This document shows, piece by piece, positions 1 through 9,029 of a DNA stretch of 38,617 nucleotides; position 1 is the first letter of the stretch; each line of letters starts with the position of its first letter. Made by a program: the position numbers and the translations under genes. The notes beneath the pieces are model-generated. The model was given only the letters and a program-made list of their open reading frames with translations, searched no databases and was not told the origin of the DNA. Origin of the DNA: Rhizobiaceae bacterium. GTDB taxonomy: Bacteria > Pseudomonadota > Alphaproteobacteria > Rhizobiales > Rhizobiaceae. The stretch is taken from the NCBI GenBank assembly GCA_020628775.1, contig JAHDEP010000007.1, forward strand, positions 1-38,617, written 5' to 3'.

Positions 1-195
1 GCGCGCGCGATTCAGCAAGGTGCCTACCAAGAAAGACGTTTCTTATCTGATCCACCCGCAGGATATAAAATCCCTGCTTCTTCAGCACCGATTGGTGAGC
101 TTGGTGAAACAGAGCGTGAAAAAGAAAAAAGACGTAAAGAAGGTGCAACTGTTAAAGGCACTGGTAAAAAATGGTGGCAACCCTGGAAGCGATAA
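1..195 (+). CDS. C-terminal end of an unidentified protein (5' partial)
   Basis: The reading frame is open from base 1 and closes with TAA at 193-195, giving 64 residues of a C-terminus. The tail is charged (EREKEKRRKEG) and ends in the aromatic/basic stretch KKWWQPWKR. The frame-1 reading has alphaproteobacterial-looking codon use. The two overlapping open frames in other phases look like low-complexity shadows. I do not recognise the family, and the N-terminus lies outside the window. It is convergent with tadA, 30 bases apart. Confidence 0.5.
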   Translation, partial: ARAIQQGAYQERRFLSDPPAGYKIPASSAPIGELGETEREKEKRRKEGATVKGTGKKWWQPWKR

Positions 196-225
196 TACGC
201 TGACTGGTGACGTGCCATTTTTCGT

Positions 226-672
226 TTAGCGTTGTGTTTTAAAAAAGTCTTTCAAGATCGCTGCACATTTTTCTGATTGAAAACCCGAATATACATCCGG
301 CTTGTGATGGCATGTGGGTTGTTCAAAAAATCTTGCACCATTTAATACTGCACCACCTTTTTCATCCTCAGCCCCAATGTAAAGCCTCCGTATGCGAGCA
401 AAGGAAATTGCCCCCGCGCACATCGTGCATGGTTCCAGCGTCACATAGAGATCGATATCTGAGAGCCGTTCCTGATTTAAAAACTCAGAAGCGCGTCTAA
501 TAGCTAATATTTCAGCATGTGCGGATACATCGTTTAGCGCGCGTGTTTCATTGCCAGCGCGCGCAATGATCTGATTATCGAGTACAATCACTGCACCAAC
601 AGGAACCTCACCGCGGCGACCAGCAGCTTCCGCTTCTTCAATGGCAATGTCCATGAAGCTATCTTTAGGCAA
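226..672 (-). CDS. tadA: tRNA-specific adenosine deaminase TadA
   Basis: TadA deaminates the wobble adenosine 34 of tRNA-Arg(ACG) to inosine in the cytoplasm. The 148-residue protein has the cytidine-deaminase fold signature: zinc ligand His52 and proton-shuttle Glu54 in SAHAEIL, and the second zinc motif PCTMC (Cys82, Cys85). The length is normal for the family. I take the TTG at 672 as the start, because AAGGG (plus 681-685) lies 8 bases upstream of it; an internal ATG at 654 (residue 7) has no comparable ribosome-binding site. It is divergent from rluB across 84 bases. Identification is secure; the exact start is less so. Confidence 0.93.
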   Translation of the reverse strand: MPKDSFMDIAIEEAEAAGRRGEVPVGAVIVLDNQIIARAGNETRALNDVSAHAEILAIRRASEFLNQERLSDIDLYVTLEPCTMCAGAISFARIRRLYIGAEDEKGGAVLNGARFFEQPTCHHKPDVYSGFQSEKCAAILKDFFKTQR

Positions 673-756
673 TTTTATATCCCTTTTTATTGCAAAGCAT
701 CAATTGCTCAATCCATTTGAAACTGTTAGGACAACGCCAACAAAGGCAAACACCAT

Positions 757-2163
757 ATGAGCAAACAAGACAAGCCCTTTAGCGGCAAAAAACCAAACAG
801 AGATGATGGTAAAGCATCGCGTCCTCGAGGTGGTAAACCCGGAGTAAGTAAACCCGGTGCAAGTAAACCTGGCGCAGCGAAAGCTGGAAAACCATCTGTG
901 GCAAAAGAAGCAGCACCAATTTTGGTCGAAGGGCGCATTGCAAAGATGCTAGCCCGCGCGGGTGTTGCTTCACGCCGCGAAGTTGAGCGCATGATCGAAG
1001 AAGGTCGCGTTAAGCTCAACGGCAAAGTTTTAACCAGTCCTGCGATTAATGTAACGCAATCGGATAATATCGAAGTTGATGATAAACCTGTCGGCGGCAT
1101 CGAGCGCACGCGACTTTGGCTTTATTATAAACGCGGTGGATTGGTAACAACTAATAGCGATCCTGAAGGTCGCCCAACGGTATTTGAAAATCTGCCGGAT
1201 GATCTGCCAAGAGTTATGTCGATCGGTCGATTAGATATCAATACCGAGGGACTTCTTTTGCTAACCAATGATGGCGGGTTGGCGCGTGTGTTGGAGCTTC
1301 CTTCAACTGGGTGGTTGCGCCGTTATCGTGTTCGCGCCCATGGTAAAATTGATCAGGCAAAATTGGATGAGCTTAAAGATGGTATCGCTGTGGATGGCGT
1401 GCTGTATGGTTCAATTGAAGCGACACTCGACCGTGTTCAAGGGTCTAACGTTTGGATCACGATGGGTCTTCGCGAAGGTAAAAACCGCGAGATCAAAGTG
1501 GTGCTTGGTGCGCTTGGCTTAGATGTGAACCGTCTTATCCGTCTCTCTTACGGTCCATTCCAATTGGGTGAACTATCCGAAGGTGGTGTGGTTGAGGTTA
1601 AAGGCCGTATGCTCCGCGATCAGCTTGGAACGCGATTGGTCGAAGCTTCTGGGGCAAACTTTGATGCACCATTGCGAGAGCATGAAAGCAAAGAAGAACG
1701 CGCCAAGGCCGCTGAATGGAAACCGCGTCGCAAGCTAAGTGAGGCCGAGCGCAAAGAACGCGCCCGTGATCGATTAGGTACGCGCCCTGAAGGACCTGAT
1801 GGGAAACGCAAATTTTCCGATAATAAGTTTGATCAAGAAGAAGAACGCCCGCGCCAAAAAGGGCCGCGCAATCGTGCCGCTAATGTTTGGATGGCAAAAG
1901 GCGGGCGCCCTCGCGTTGAACGCAAAGAGGAAGACGTTGATTATGGGAATGAACCAGTTAAAGGAAACTGGCACCGTCCTAAAGATAAGCTAGATCCTCA
2001 TAAAAGCTTTCGGTCGAAGAAATCAGATCAAAAAGGTTCTGACCAAACCCGTGACGGTAAAAAGCAATCTCGAGATGGAAAGAAGCCTTTTCGTGATGGC
2101 AAAAAGCCTGATGGTGTAAACTTCAAAGGTAAGAAGGGCGGCAATGCGGATCGTCGGCGGTAA
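757..2163 (+). CDS. rluB: 23S rRNA pseudouridine synthase RluB-type, with long basic tail
   Basis: This is a pseudouridine synthase of the RsuA/RluB/E/F family, expected to modify U2605 (E. coli numbering) of 23S rRNA. Residues 1-55 are a Lys/Pro/Gly-rich leader with KPG-type repeats. An S4 RNA-binding domain follows at about 60-105, then the catalytic domain with the GRLDINTEG motif (catalytic Asp160). From about residue 300 to 468 the protein is a highly charged Arg/Lys/Asp tail with RDGKK repeats. E. coli RluB is about 290 residues; long basic extensions are common in rhizobial homologues. rluB overlaps rsmD by 20 bases, so the two are probably co-transcribed. The S4 plus catalytic core is certain; the B versus E/F assignment rests on family resemblance. 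Confidence 0.92.
   Translation: MSKQDKPFSGKKPNRDDGKASRPRGGKPGVSKPGASKPGAAKAGKPSVAKEAAPILVEGRIAKMLARAGVASRREVERMIEEGRVKLNGKVLTSPAINVTQSDNIEVDDKPVGGIERTRLWLYYKRGGLVTTNSDPEGRPTVFENLPDDLPRVMSIGRLDINTEGLLLLTNDGGLARVLELPSTGWLRRYRVRAHGKIDQAKLDELKDGIAVDGVLYGSIEATLDRVQGSNVWITMGLREGKNREIKVVLGALGLDVNRLIRLSYGPFQLGELSEGGVVEVKGRMLRDQLGTRLVEASGANFDAPLREHESKEERAKAAEWKPRRKLSEAERKERARDRLGTRPEGPDGKRKFSDNKFDQEEERPRQKGPRNRAANVWMAKGGRPRVERKEEDVDYGNEPVKGNWHRPKDKLDPHKSFRSKKSDQKGSDQTRDGKKQSRDGKKPFRDGKKPDGVNFKGKKGGNADRRR
2050..2112 (+). repeat. Three 21-bp coding repeats (RDGKKxx) in the rluB tail
   Basis: Three consecutive in-frame units encode RDGKKQS, RDGKKPF and RDGKKPD near the C-terminus of RluB. The units differ at synonymous positions, so they are an old, diverged tandem repeat rather than a recent slippage event. 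The tail is presumably disordered and RNA-binding. Confidence 0.75.
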
Positions 2164-2707
2164 ATATCGTGGGCGGTCAATTGCATCGCCCAAAACTGAT
2201 AAGATCAGGCCAACCAAAGATCGCACTCGCGAAAGCCTCTTTAATATTTTAGAACATTCCTATTCCGACTTGCTGGAAGACGGGCGCATGCTTGAGCTAT
2301 TCGCTGGCACGGGCGCTGTTGGGATTGAGGCCTTATCAAGAGGTTGCGAGTTTGTTTTGTTTGTCGAGCAAAGTATTGAAGGCAGGGGACTGCTACGGCA
2401 AAATACTGATAATCTATCCCTTCATGGCTGCACTAAAATTTTCAAACGCGATGCAACTAAGCTTGGCCCCATTAGTAAATTCGAACAGTTTACGATTTTA
2501 TTTGCCGATCCGCCTTATGGGCTGGGCTTGGGAGAAAAAGCAATCTTGTCTGCGGTTGATAACGGTTGGATGGTCGATCAGGCGCTCGTTATCTTGGAAG
2601 AACGCAGTAATGTCGAACCCGTCCTTGATGCGCGTTTTACGCAATTAGATAAACGCCCATTTGGTGACACAAATATCTGGTTCTATTCGTTTTCGGCAAG
2701 TTCATAA
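2144..2707 (+). CDS. rsmD: 16S rRNA (guanine966-N2)-methyltransferase RsmD
   Basis: RsmD methylates G966 of 16S rRNA using S-adenosylmethionine. The 187-residue protein begins with the family-typical MRIVGGKYRGR. It has SAM-binding motif I (LELFAGTGAVG, about 50-60) and the N6/N2-methyltransferase catalytic motif DPPY at 122-125. Length is normal. The ATG lies inside the end of rluB (20-base overlap), which pairs two rRNA-modifying enzymes in one transcript. Confidence 0.95.
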   Translation: MRIVGGKYRGRSIASPKTDKIRPTKDRTRESLFNILEHSYSDLLEDGRMLELFAGTGAVGIEALSRGCEFVLFVEQSIEGRGLLRQNTDNLSLHGCTKIFKRDATKLGPISKFEQFTILFADPPYGLGLGEKAILSAVDNGWMVDQALVILEERSNVEPVLDARFTQLDKRPFGDTNIWFYSFSASS

Positions 2708-2726
2708 GACTTAAAAGGGGCGTTTC

Positions 2727-3551
2727 ATGGCAGAGAAAACAGTCGCAGTGGCTTTTGGTGGCGGTGGTGCGCGCGGTATCGCGCATATTCACATCATTGA
2801 AGTTTTAAACGAGCTAGGCATTAAACCAGTTGCGGTGTCTGGTACGTCCATTGGTGCAATTATGAGTTCTGCAATGGCCGCCGGGATGAGTGGTTTGGAT
2901 ATCAGAGCCTTTATGATGGAGAGCATTGGGCGTCCATCAAATGTCGCCTCCCGTTTATGGAAGGCCCGCCGCCCTTCTTGGAAATCTGTCATTACAGAAG
3001 GGATAACTCTAGGCCAGTTTAATGTTGAGCGCATTATCGATGCGTTTATGCCTGAACAATTGCCTTATAGTTTTGATGAGTTGAAAATCCCAACGCAACT
3101 TTTGGCAACTGACTTTTACGGGCATTCAGAAGTTATAATGAACGATGGTAATCTGCGCTCAGCGATTGCAGCTTCTGCCGCGCTTCCTGCCATCTTTAAA
3201 CCTGTGCACCGAAATGGCCGTTTTCTGATTGATGGCGGCATTTTTAATCCATTGCCGTTTGATGTGCTTGAAGGAAAAGCTGATGTCATCATCGCAGTTG
3301 ATGTGGCAGGATTTCCAAATGGCGATCCAACACAAAGACCAAGCACGACAGATGCTGCATTTGGCGCCAGCCAGCTCATGATGCAATCAATCATCGCTGA
3401 AAAGGTTGAGAAAACACCACCTGATATTTTCCTAGTGCCCGATGTTCATGATTTCCGTGTACTAGATTTTATGAACGCCGATGATGTTCTTGAACAAAGT
3501 TCGGGTATCCGAGATGTACTTAAAGCCGAACTTGAACGTGTCCTAGGTTAA
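2727..3551 (+). CDS. Patatin-like phospholipase (RssA/NTE family)
   Basis: Predicted serine lipid acyl hydrolase using a Ser-Asp dyad. The oxyanion hole GGGGARG (11-17), the nucleophile elbow GTSIG with Ser41, and the catalytic Asp169 in DGG (169-171) are all present in the right order. The 274-residue length matches bacterial single-domain patatins. There is no signal peptide, so it is probably cytoplasmic. A good ribosome-binding site (AAAAGGGG) precedes the ATG 20 bases after rsmD, so it may share that transcript. Its TAA overlaps the TAA of the convergent MATE gene in the self-complementary TTAA at 3548-3551. The substrate is unknown. Confidence 0.9.
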   Translation: MAEKTVAVAFGGGGARGIAHIHIIEVLNELGIKPVAVSGTSIGAIMSSAMAAGMSGLDIRAFMMESIGRPSNVASRLWKARRPSWKSVITEGITLGQFNVERIIDAFMPEQLPYSFDELKIPTQLLATDFYGHSEVIMNDGNLRSAIAASAALPAIFKPVHRNGRFLIDGGIFNPLPFDVLEGKADVIIAVDVAGFPNGDPTQRPSTTDAAFGASQLMMQSIIAEKVEKTPPDIFLVPDVHDFRVLDFMNADDVLEQSSGIRDVLKAELERVLG

Positions 3552-4963
3552 AGCGTTGAGGCTTTACCACTGGTAAATGGTGAGTTGGCGGCAGGTGGAT
3601 AATGATGTTTGTGATCATCGTCATCCTTGTCATGTTCGCGTGCTTCGAGTTTTTTGATCACGCGCAAACAGACAATGGCGCTCACTACACCAAAGAATAC
3701 GGCACCTAAGCCATAACCAACCAATGCGCCTTCGATGCCATAATACTGTGATCCAACCCAAACAAATGGGATCACACCCAGCGTTGATCGACCCCAGTTG
3801 AACATGGTTGAATAAAAAGCATAACCAAGATTGTTAAAGGCGGCATTTGCAGCAAATAACATGCCGTTAAATAGGAAGCTTGATGCGATCCATAGACAGA
3901 AGAAAGTAACGACCAATCTTGCATCACCTTCGGTGCCAAAAATGTCAGCAATTTGATTGCGTGCAAGTGCTAGTATCGCAGAAACCACCACCACATAAAT
4001 GAAGGTAAAGATAAATCCATCCTTGATGGCCTGTTCAATACGATCGAATTTTTTCGCACCGAGATTCTGACCCAAGATAGGGCCAATGGCACCGGATAGC
4101 GCAAACAGAGCGCCAAACGCGACCGGGATGATACGCCCGACAACAGCCCATCCTGCGACCGCTGAATCTCCATAATCTGCAATTGTTGCGGTCATATATG
4201 TGTTGCCGATAGGCGTTGCGAGCTGCGTTAAAATCGCAGGTGTTCCGATGATGAGAAACGGTTTGATCTCACGTCGAAGCGTATTCATATTAGGCGCGGC
4301 TAAAAGGTCATGCACCTTGATCAATGCGTAAAGCCCAAATGAAACCATGATGACGCGGGAGATAACTGTTGCGGTCGCAGCGCCGTTGATACCCATGTCA
4401 AATCCAAAGATGAAAATCGGATCCAACAGCGCGGTGGCAAATCCGGCAATCAATGTCACATACATTGCCCTTTTTGCATCACCAACTGCTCGAAGAAGAG
4501 AAGCGGCGCACATCCCCAAACCAAGAATTGGAAGCGATAACAACACAATTTCGATATAACCGATCGCAAGTTCTGCGGTGACACCTTTTGCACCAATCCA
4601 GGCAACGAAATCTCCAATGAATGGATAGGAAATCACGGTGACTGCAACGGCGCAGATAAACATATAAACCATTGATGCGCCTGCTAGCGCACGCGCTTCA
4701 GGGCGATCATCTGCGCCCAATGCGCGAGATGTTAATGCGGTGGCAGCAATGGATAAGCCGATATTCAATGACATTGTGAAAAACAGCAAAGTACCCGCAT
4801 AGCCGATAGCAGCGGCTAGCTCATCCTCACCCAAAAGCGAGATGTAAAACAGATTAAATGCATCCACCAAAAAAACCGCAACCAGTCCGATAGAGCCAGT
4901 TGCAGTCATATTGATAACGTGGCGCATTGTAGAGCCGGTTACAAATTTTGCTTTTTCACTCAA
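3548..4963 (-). CDS. MATE family multidrug/drug:cation antiporter
   Basis: Inner-membrane exporter of the multidrug and toxic compound extrusion family, which couples drug efflux to Na+ or H+ entry. The 471 residues contain about twelve hydrophobic segments in two MatE halves, followed by a hydrophilic His/Asp-rich tail (HDKDDDDHKHH). The start appears to be TTG at 4963: GAGGG (plus 4973-4977) lies 9 bases upstream, and the codon overlaps the TGA of the upstream Kef gene as TTGA, the usual coupling arrangement. The next in-frame ATG is codon 13. It is the second gene of a two-gene operon with the Kef antiporter. The metal-binding-like tail is unusual, but no function can be assigned to it. 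Confidence 0.9.
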   Translation of the reverse strand: MSEKAKFVTGSTMRHVINMTATGSIGLVAVFLVDAFNLFYISLLGEDELAAAIGYAGTLLFFTMSLNIGLSIAATALTSRALGADDRPEARALAGASMVYMFICAVAVTVISYPFIGDFVAWIGAKGVTAELAIGYIEIVLLSLPILGLGMCAASLLRAVGDAKRAMYVTLIAGFATALLDPIFIFGFDMGINGAATATVISRVIMVSFGLYALIKVHDLLAAPNMNTLRREIKPFLIIGTPAILTQLATPIGNTYMTATIADYGDSAVAGWAVVGRIIPVAFGALFALSGAIGPILGQNLGAKKFDRIEQAIKDGFIFTFIYVVVVSAILALARNQIADIFGTEGDARLVVTFFCLWIASSFLFNGMLFAANAAFNNLGYAFYSTMFNWGRSTLGVIPFVWVGSQYYGIEGALVGYGLGAVFFGVVSAIVCLRVIKKLEAREHDKDDDDHKHHYPPAANSPFTSGKASTL

Positions 4964-6741
4964 TATTTATCGCCCTCAGTATTCTCCGCTCTTGGTTCAA
5001 TCAAAGGTTCAGGTTTCACAGGTTTTGTCAGCACATGATGAACGCCTGCGGTTAAGCCTTCTGCTTCTTGAAGTGCGAGGCGTTCTTCATCGCGACGCTT
5101 CACTTCCTGTGCAATTTCGAGCGAAACCTGTTCGCTTAAACCAAGTGCTTCCAGTGTTTTCCGGCCAAACTCAATACCAGATTCAAATGTTTCCCTAATT
5201 TCATAATCAACGCCTGTTGCGCGTAAAGCAAGGGTATGCGCACGATCATAAGAACGCACAAAAATTTTGGCTTCAGGATATTCGGATCTAATCAGATCAA
5301 CAATTTTATCGGTGGTCTCACGTTCGTTGGTACATATGGCGACGATTTTTGCGCGTTCAATGCCCGCAGCGCGTAAAACATCTTTGCGTTTGCCATCACC
5401 GAAATAAATCCTAAATCCAAATTTGCGCGCATTTCGAATACGTTCGGCTGACTGGTCAAGAATGGTGACATCCGTACCGCCCGTTAGAAACATTTGTGAC
5501 GCGATTTGCCCAAAGCGAGAAAACCCGATGAGCAATACATCTGAACCAGCACCTTCGAAGTTTTCTTCCATGCCTTCATGTGTTGCGCGCGTTAAGCCAT
5601 CGGCTATTTTGGTTACAATCGGGGTAAGCGCCATGGTGATCGTTACGATCGCAATAAGTATCGATGCGGATGCCTGTGTCATAACATTTGCAGCAACAGC
5701 TGCAGTGAATAACACAAACCCGAACTCACCACTTTGCGGCAATATCCCGGCAATGCGCGTTGCTTCATTAGGATGTGAGCCAAATCCGCGGCATAAAACA
5801 TAAATCACGCTGGCTTTAACCGCTAATATGATCGGCACCGCGATTAAGATCAAAAGCGCATTATCAAATAAAACATCAATATCCAGTGATAAACCGACAG
5901 CCATAAAAAACAGGCCCAGCAATATTCCCCGGAATGGCTCGATATCAGCTTCTAGTTCATGTCGATAAGATGATTCTGCCAACATGACGCCAGATAAAAA
6001 CGCACCCAATGCCATGGAGAGCCCGGCAAATTCCATCAATGCGCCCGCGGCAAGCACAACAAATAATGCCGCTGCAATCATCGCTTCTTTAGCGCCAGTG
6101 CTTGCGATGATTTGAAACAACGGGTTCAGCAAATAGCGCCCAGCTAGAATAAGTAAAACCACCGCGGTGATCGCAATGAGTATACTTTCCCATGCACTGC
6201 CATCTGATTCAGACGAGCCCGGCGCCAATATTGCAACCATGGCAATAAGAGGCACAATTGCGATATCCTGAAATAACAAGATCGAGAATGTTTTTTGCCC
6301 ATAAGCGCGGTTTAGATCGCCTCGTTCATCCAAAATTTGCAGGACAAATGCGGTCGAGGACAATGCAAGTGCAAAGCCGATCACAACGGATGTGATTAGG
6401 TTTTGCCCACCTAAATAACGCGCAAGAGCCGTTAAAATAAGCGCTGTGACAATGACCTGGATACTGCCCATTCCCAATATGTCACGCCGCATGCGCCATA
6501 ATCGCGATGGCTTTAATTCAAGCCCGATAATGAACAATAATAGCACCACGCCGAGCTCTGCAAAGTGCAGAATTTTCTCGCCATCGGCTATAATTCCGGT
6601 GATTGGTCCTATGACCAATCCAGCTGCGAGATATCCTAAAACGGTGCCAAGCCCAATGCGCTTGAACAAGGGGGCAGCGATCACTGCGCTTCCAAGAAGA
6701 ACAATAGCGTAGCTAAATAAGTCGGCTTCTTCGCCCGCCAT
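4960..6741 (-). CDS. Kef-type monovalent cation:proton antiporter (CPA2) with TrkA-N domain
   Basis: Membrane antiporter of the KefB/KefC (CPA2) type, moving K+ or Na+ against H+. Residues 1 to about 385 form the Na+/H+-exchanger domain with around twelve membrane segments. The segment following HELEADIEPFRG (about 260-272) is typical of Kef proteins. Residues 400-515 form a Rossmann TrkA-N/RCK domain starting DVLLIGFSRFGQ, which in the family binds NAD(H) or glutathione adducts and gates the channel. A short charged tail follows. The 593-residue length is normal. Its TGA overlaps the TTG start of the MATE gene. Kef-type is secure; the transported ion and the B versus C paralogue are not. Confidence 0.92.
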   Translation of the reverse strand: MAGEEADLFSYAIVLLGSAVIAAPLFKRIGLGTVLGYLAAGLVIGPITGIIADGEKILHFAELGVVLLLFIIGLELKPSRLWRMRRDILGMGSIQVIVTALILTALARYLGGQNLITSVVIGFALALSSTAFVLQILDERGDLNRAYGQKTFSILLFQDIAIVPLIAMVAILAPGSSESDGSAWESILIAITAVVLLILAGRYLLNPLFQIIASTGAKEAMIAAALFVVLAAGALMEFAGLSMALGAFLSGVMLAESSYRHELEADIEPFRGILLGLFFMAVGLSLDIDVLFDNALLILIAVPIILAVKASVIYVLCRGFGSHPNEATRIAGILPQSGEFGFVLFTAAVAANVMTQASASILIAIVTITMALTPIVTKIADGLTRATHEGMEENFEGAGSDVLLIGFSRFGQIASQMFLTGGTDVTILDQSAERIRNARKFGFRIYFGDGKRKDVLRAAGIERAKIVAICTNERETTDKIVDLIRSEYPEAKIFVRSYDRAHTLALRATGVDYEIRETFESGIEFGRKTLEALGLSEQVSLEIAQEVKRRDEERLALQEAEGLTAGVHHVLTKPVKPEPLIEPRAENTEGDKY

Positions 6742-6850
6742 CCTTTAATTTCCGTTATAAAGTGTTATGACAAGTTTGTGATGCAATTTGTCTTGTCTTG
6801 ATATGAATCTAATTTAAGCATACATGGGCCAAAGAGAAAGGCCAATTCCG

Positions 6851-8197
6851 ATGAAAGATACCAAACAATCGCAAGAACTACTCGAAAGAGCAGAAAAACT
6901 AATAACCGCCGCTAAAAAATCCGGAGCTGATGCTGCAGATGCTGTTGTTGTGCGGGGGAAATCAAAATCGGTATCTGTGCGCCTCGGCAAGGTTGAAAAT
7001 ACCCAAAGCGCTGAAAGCGATGATTTCAGTTTGCGTGTTTTTGTCGGCAATAAAGTTGCATCTGTAAGCGCCGGCCAGGGTGGTGATGATCAAACCTTGG
7101 CTGAGCGCGCTGTCGCAATGGCTAAAGTTTCCCCAGAAGACCCTTATGTGAGCTTGGCCAACAAAGAAGATCTGGTCAGTGAGATCATTGATCTTGATTT
7201 GTTTGACGCAACGGAAATTTCATCAAACGATATGACAGATGCAGCGCTTGCAATGGAAGAAAGTGCAATGGCCGTTGAAGGCGTTGCAAATTCATTGGGC
7301 GCTGGCGCATCAAGCGGAATGGGCGGTTTGGTGCTAGCGACATCAGACGGGTTTTCCGGTAGCTATGCAGTTTCAGGTTTTGGCAGATCAGTGAGCGTTC
7401 TTGCAGGTGAAGGCACCGCAATGGAACGAGACTATGAGTTTGACAGCCGAGTATTTTATTCAGATCTTGATGCGCCTGAGGCCATTGGAGTTGCAGCCGC
7501 AGAACGTGCGGTAAAACGCTTAAATCCGCGTCAGGTCCCTACAGCGAGCGATATGACAATCGTTTTTGACCCTCGTGTATCGCGCGGCATTTTTGGTCAT
7601 TTGATTGGGGCAATTAATGGCGCATCCGTTGCGCGCAAGACAAGCTTCTTGCGCGATCAAATGGGTGAGCAAATCCTGCCTGAAGGCGTAAGCATTATTG
7701 ATGATCCCAAGATTGCCCGCAAATCAGCTTCGCGTCCTTTTGATGGTGAAGGTGTTGATGGAAATGCGATGACGATGGTCGATAAAGGGGTGCTTGAAAA
7801 CTGGTATCTCAGCACATCGTTGGCCAAGCAACTTGGATTGAAAACCAATGGTCGTGGTTCGCGTGCGGGCAATAATGTCGGCGCTTCTTCTACCAATGTT
7901 TTGGTTTCGCCGGGTAGCATGAGCGCTAAAGATCTGATCGGATCAGTAAAATCTGGTCTTTATGTAACGGAAGTCATCGGCCAGGGCGTGAATATGGTAA
8001 CCGGTGAATATAGTCGCGGTGCGTCTGGTTATTGGATTGAAAACGGGGTACTAACATTCCCAGTATCAGAAATCACAATTGCGTCTAATCTGAAGGACAT
8101 GTTTAAACGTATTGTGTTAGCAGATGATATAGACCCGAAATACTCAATCGCGGCACCCACAATTGCCGTTGAAGGAATGACACTTGCTGGCAACTGA
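6851..8197 (+). CDS. pmbA: TldD/PmbA family metalloprotease subunit PmbA (TldE)
   Basis: PmbA (TldE) is the non-catalytic partner of TldD in a heterodimeric cytoplasmic metalloprotease that trims peptides such as microcin B17 and modulates DNA gyrase-targeting toxins. The C-terminal stretch MVTGEYSRGASGYWIENG is characteristic of PmbA, and there is no HExxxH zinc motif, as expected for this subunit. I chose the ATG at 6851 (448 residues) because GAAAGG (6836-6841) sits 9 bases upstream. An in-frame ATG at 6824 would add nine residues but lacks a ribosome-binding site. It overlaps the next gene by 14 bases and heads the run that leads to lpxK. No tldD is present here. Confidence 0.93.
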   Translation: MKDTKQSQELLERAEKLITAAKKSGADAADAVVVRGKSKSVSVRLGKVENTQSAESDDFSLRVFVGNKVASVSAGQGGDDQTLAERAVAMAKVSPEDPYVSLANKEDLVSEIIDLDLFDATEISSNDMTDAALAMEESAMAVEGVANSLGAGASSGMGGLVLATSDGFSGSYAVSGFGRSVSVLAGEGTAMERDYEFDSRVFYSDLDAPEAIGVAAAERAVKRLNPRQVPTASDMTIVFDPRVSRGIFGHLIGAINGASVARKTSFLRDQMGEQILPEGVSIIDDPKIARKSASRPFDGEGVDGNAMTMVDKGVLENWYLSTSLAKQLGLKTNGRGSRAGNNVGASSTNVLVSPGSMSAKDLIGSVKSGLYVTEVIGQGVNMVTGEYSRGASGYWIENGVLTFPVSEITIASNLKDMFKRIVLADDIDPKYSIAAPTIAVEGMTLAGN

Positions 8198-8984
8198 ACT
8201 TCAAAGTCTCGATGATCAATCATTGATCGAAACTATTGCGCTTGAAGCAGGAAAAATCGCGTTAAAGCATTTTAAAAAAGAACCAGAGGTCTGGTATAAA
8301 GGAATTACAAAATCTCCGGTGAGTGAAGCCGATCTTGAGATTGATGAATATCTGAAAAAAACACTGCTTGAAGCACGTCCAGATTATGGCTGGTTGTCTG
8401 AAGAAACTGAGGACAATAGTGAACGCCTCTCTTCGCAAAAGGTGTTTGTTGTAGACCCGATTGACGGCACACGCGCTTTTATTGCCGGCACTGATGAATG
8501 GTGTGTATCAATTGGTATTGTTGAAAATGGCAAGCCGATAAATGGTGTATTGTTTGCTCCGGTTAGACAAAAGCTATATTCCGCAGCGCTCGGACAAGGG
8601 GCGTTTATCAACGGGATTAGTGTTGATCCGCAAGTTGTGACAATGATGCTGGAACCCCACCGGGTGATCATCCCTCAAGAAGTTGCTAAATTTGTTTCAG
8701 AAGATTTTGTCCAAGAGGTTGAAGCCGTTGGCGGTGTTCGTTCATTAGCTTTACGTATTGCCGGACTAATTGAAGATTATGCGGATGGAATTTATGTGCG
8801 TAAGAATTCCAGAGATTGGGATATGATCGCAGCACATTTAATTGTGCAGGAAGCAGGCTTCCACTTGGTGGATTTGAACATGGAAGATGTTGTTTATAAC
8901 AAATCAGAAACTCGCCATGGTCTATTAATTGCTACGCACCCCAGCTATACAGAGAAAATGAGAAACGCTTTACAGCTAAGCTGA
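8184..8984 (+). CDS. Inositol monophosphatase family protein, 3'(2'),5'-bisphosphate nucleotidase (CysQ)-like
   Basis: Mg2+-dependent phosphatase of the inositol monophosphatase fold. The metal-binding residues are visible: SEE (Glu73, Glu74), DPIDGT (91-96) and DWDMIAAHLIVQEAG near 213. The relation to pmbA and DUF4170 in rhizobia suggests a CysQ-like enzyme that hydrolyses PAP (3'-phosphoadenosine 5'-phosphate). Inositol-phosphate or other sugar-phosphate substrates are possible. The start is TTG at 8184, inside the end of pmbA, with AAGGA (8172-8176) 7 bases upstream; no in-frame ATG is nearby. The 266-residue length is normal. Confidence 0.85.
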   Translation: MLATELQSLDDQSLIETIALEAGKIALKHFKKEPEVWYKGITKSPVSEADLEIDEYLKKTLLEARPDYGWLSEETEDNSERLSSQKVFVVDPIDGTRAFIAGTDEWCVSIGIVENGKPINGVLFAPVRQKLYSAALGQGAFINGISVDPQVVTMMLEPHRVIIPQEVAKFVSEDFVQEVEAVGGVRSLALRIAGLIEDYADGIYVRKNSRDWDMIAAHLIVQEAGFHLVDLNMEDVVYNKSETRHGLLIATHPSYTEKMRNALQLS

Positions 8985-9029
8985 TGGTGTTTTCCTCCCA
9001 AATTTCCACCCTTTAATAAAGGTATAATT

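Noticed and set aside
20-229. Open frames at the left edge in other phases (20-229 + and 24-218 -)
   Set aside because: Overlap the frame open from base 1, which has more plausible protein-like composition and no internal stop; the alternatives look like low-complexity shadows.
6824-6850. Upstream ATG for pmbA
   Set aside because: No ribosome-binding site, whereas ATG 6851 has GAAAGG 9 bases before it.
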